Assembly: GCF_003660165.1 (NCBI RefSeq)
Contig: NZ_CP032829.1
Location: 1,873,001 to 1,937,000 of the forward strand
From: Sphingomonas paeninsulae
GTDB taxonomy: Bacteria; Pseudomonadota; Alphaproteobacteria; Sphingomonadales; Sphingomonadaceae
Direction of reading: 5' to 3'
Length of the DNA: 64,000 bases
Under the pieces are notes generated by a model. That model was not told where the DNA came from and did no database searches. It was given only the letters and a program-made list of their open reading frames with translations. Positions 62,537-64,000 of the stretch are shown piece after piece; the stretch's first letter is position 1; each line of letters opens with the position of its first letter. The position numbers were made by a program, and so were the translations under genes.

Positions 62537-64000
62537 TTAGACAGTGAGCCGCTTCAACTGGCTCGCCGATCCAAGCAGCTCGATATCGAAGCCGCGTTTG
62601 CGCTGACGATCGAGCCACTCACGCAGCATCTCGGCGCAGCTATGGTCGATCGACGGTACGCCACCCAGTTCGATGGTGAGCGGCTTGCCCTCTGGGAGAT
62701 TGTCGAGCGCCTGATTGAGCTTTGGCAGGCTGATAAAGGTCGCGGCCCCGTCGAGACGGACGCGGCAGCGATCGGCATCATTTGCAGTAGCGACCGTCAG
62801 GCGAAGGCGACGGAAGCTGGGTGCGAGTTCGACCAGCGACAAAGCGAGGCCAACGAGAACGCCGGTCAGCAAGTCGGTCGTCAGCACCAGCACGAAAGTC
62901 ACAGCCCAGATTGCAGCAGGCAGCAGGCCATAATTGTGGAACAGGTGCCGGACGTGCTTCAGGCTGACCAGCTTTGCACCGGTCACGACCAACACGCCGC
63001 CGAGTGCCGCCATCGGGATTTCACGCAAAACCCACGGCAATAAGGCAACGAAGCCAAGTATCCAGGCACCATGCATTACCGTCGACCAGCGCGAGGTCGC
63101 ACCGGCCTGCACGTTGGCAGAGCTTCGCACGATAACGCCGGTCATAGGCAGGGCACCGGCGGCACCGCAGAGCATGTTGCCGATACCCTGAGCGCGCAGT
63201 TCCTTGTTATAGTCTGTGCGGACACCATCATGCATACGGTCGGTAGCCGCCGCCGACAGCAGAGTTTCGGCGCTAGCGATAAATGCGATCGCAACCGCGC
63301 TCAGCAACAATGCCGGATTGACGAGCGGCGCAAGAAAGCCGGCTCCCGGTGTGTCAATCGCAGCGATGATCGACGCAGGAACATCGACGCGCACGACATC
63401 CAGTCCGAGGAAGAATGCGATCAAGGTGGCCCCGACGACGCCGATCAGTGCGCTGGGGACGAGTTTGAGTGCCAGCGGTCGGAAACGATCCCAACCAAGC
63501 ATCAGTGCGATGGTGAACAGGCCGAGGAACAGTGCAAGTTCGGTTGATCCGATGTCGTTCGAAAGCCCAAGTATCCGGGCTGGCATCGCGGCAAGATTTT
63601 CCAGACCGTTCGACAGCGGTTTTGCGTCGAACATCGTATGGAATTGCCCCACCACGATCAGCGCGCCGATACCGGCAAGCATTCCGTGAACGACGGCGGG
63701 CGAGATCGCGCGGAACCAGCCACCCAGTTTGAAAACACCAGCCAGAAGCTGAAGTAGTCCGGCCAGCAACAGGATCGGGCCGAGCACGGTTATCCCATGG
63801 TCGCGGACAAGTTCGAATACGATGACGGCAAGCCCGGCGGCGGGGCCGCTGACCTGAAGTGGCGATCCGGCAAAAAAACCGACGACAAGGCCGCCGATGA
63901 TGCCTGTAATCAGACCCTTTTCGGGCGAAACACCGGACGCAATGGCGATGCCCATGCAGAGGGGCATCGCCACGAGAAACACGACAATCGACGCGGCGAA
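62537..64000 (-). CDS. SulP-family inorganic anion transporter (N-terminus beyond the window)
   Basis: The frame is open through the right edge, so only the C-terminal part is here. About ten helices are visible, starting with IVVFLVAMPLCMGIAIASG and GIIGGLVVGFFAGSPLQVSG, the SulP family signature, then AIAFIASAETLLSAAATDRM and QGIGNMLCGAAGALPMTGVI. A STAS domain closes the protein (GKPLTIELGGVPSIDHSCAE). These transporters carry sulphate or bicarbonate; the MPLCMGIA variant is close to the bicarbonate-type members. A GTG at 63982 would not be the true start. Confidence 0.92.
   Translation of the reverse strand, partial: FAASIVVFLVAMPLCMGIAIASGVSPEKGLITGIIGGLVVGFFAGSPLQVSGPAAGLAVIVFELVRDHGITVLGPILLLAGLLQLLAGVFKLGGWFRAISPAVVHGMLAGIGALIVVGQFHTMFDAKPLSNGLENLAAMPARILGLSNDIGSTELALFLGLFTIALMLGWDRFRPLALKLVPSALIGVVGATLIAFFLGLDVVRVDVPASIIAAIDTPGAGFLAPLVNPALLLSAVAIAFIASAETLLSAAATDRMHDGVRTDYNKELRAQGIGNMLCGAAGALPMTGVIVRSSANVQAGATSRWSTVMHGAWILGFVALLPWVLREIPMAALGGVLVVTGAKLVSLKHVRHLFHNYGLLPAAIWAVTFVLVLTTDLLTGVLVGLALSLVELAPSFRRLRLTVATANDADRCRVRLDGAATFISLPKLNQALDNLPEGKPLTIELGGVPSIDHSCAEMLREWLDRQRKRGFDIELLGSASQLKRLTV

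Noticed and set aside
1-64000. CRISPR array, insertion sequence or complete prophage
   Set aside because: No regularly spaced direct repeats, transposase, integrase, capsid or tail genes were seen; the spike-base-like gene stands alone.

Overview
The window looks like chromosomal DNA of a sphingomonad (Alphaproteobacteria, order Sphingomonadales). The pointers are the gene families rather than any marker gene: a TorF-type porin, TonB receptor, Gly-zipper envelope protein, LigD/Ku pair, an exosortase of the sphingomonad V type with its small accessory protein, and a CTTCGACAAGCTC-type palindromic intergenic repeat. No rRNA, tRNA, CRISPR array, integrase or transposase was seen.

Layout. 0-6.5 kb is housekeeping: trmB, a large-subunit catalase (katE), metK and lnt, with the catalase lying on the opposite strand between metK and trmB. 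6.5-37 kb is a large exopolysaccharide (EPS) locus. It holds about ten glycosyltransferases, an ExoY/WcaJ-type sugar-phosphate transferase that would start the repeat unit on undecaprenyl phosphate, an acyltransferase, a methyltransferase, a Wzz/BY-kinase fusion (ExoP type), a Wza/GumB-type export protein, an outer-membrane beta-barrel, an EpsD-type isomerase lipoprotein and a GH16 glycanase. At its right end is a protein-sorting module: exosortase, EpsI, a small accessory membrane protein, two PEP-CTERM substrates and a retropepsin-like protease. No Wzx flippase or Wzy polymerase is visible. In the middle of the locus, behind an ExoA-like transferase, sits an unexpected pair: a protein resembling the head-spike base of the Rhodobacter gene transfer agent, and directly overlapping it a SGNH hydrolase. 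A SleB-type cell-wall hydrolase follows.

37-46 kb carries glutathione-dependent formaldehyde dehydrogenase, an aldo/keto reductase, DinB, and a tight peptidoglycan operon (L,D-transpeptidase, lipoprotein, class A beta-lactamase-like serine hydrolase, then a second YkuD-type enzyme), followed by a DEAD-box helicase. 46-53 kb has a YaiI-family protein, an oxidoreductase/aldehyde dehydrogenase pair, and the bacterial NHEJ genes ligD and ku separated by a long inverted repeat. 53-64 kb holds envelope and catabolic genes: Gly-zipper protein, SDR plus GH130, a periplasmic amidohydrolase, an RNase HI-like protein, a TonB receptor, a TorF porin and a SulP transporter cut by the window end.

Four genes (RgpF-like, GH16, DEAD-box helicase, a small secreted protein) are broken by frameshifts that would each be repaired by adding exactly one base, three of them at G or C runs. 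The simplest reading is single-base deletion errors in the assembly; alternatives are discussed in the findings.
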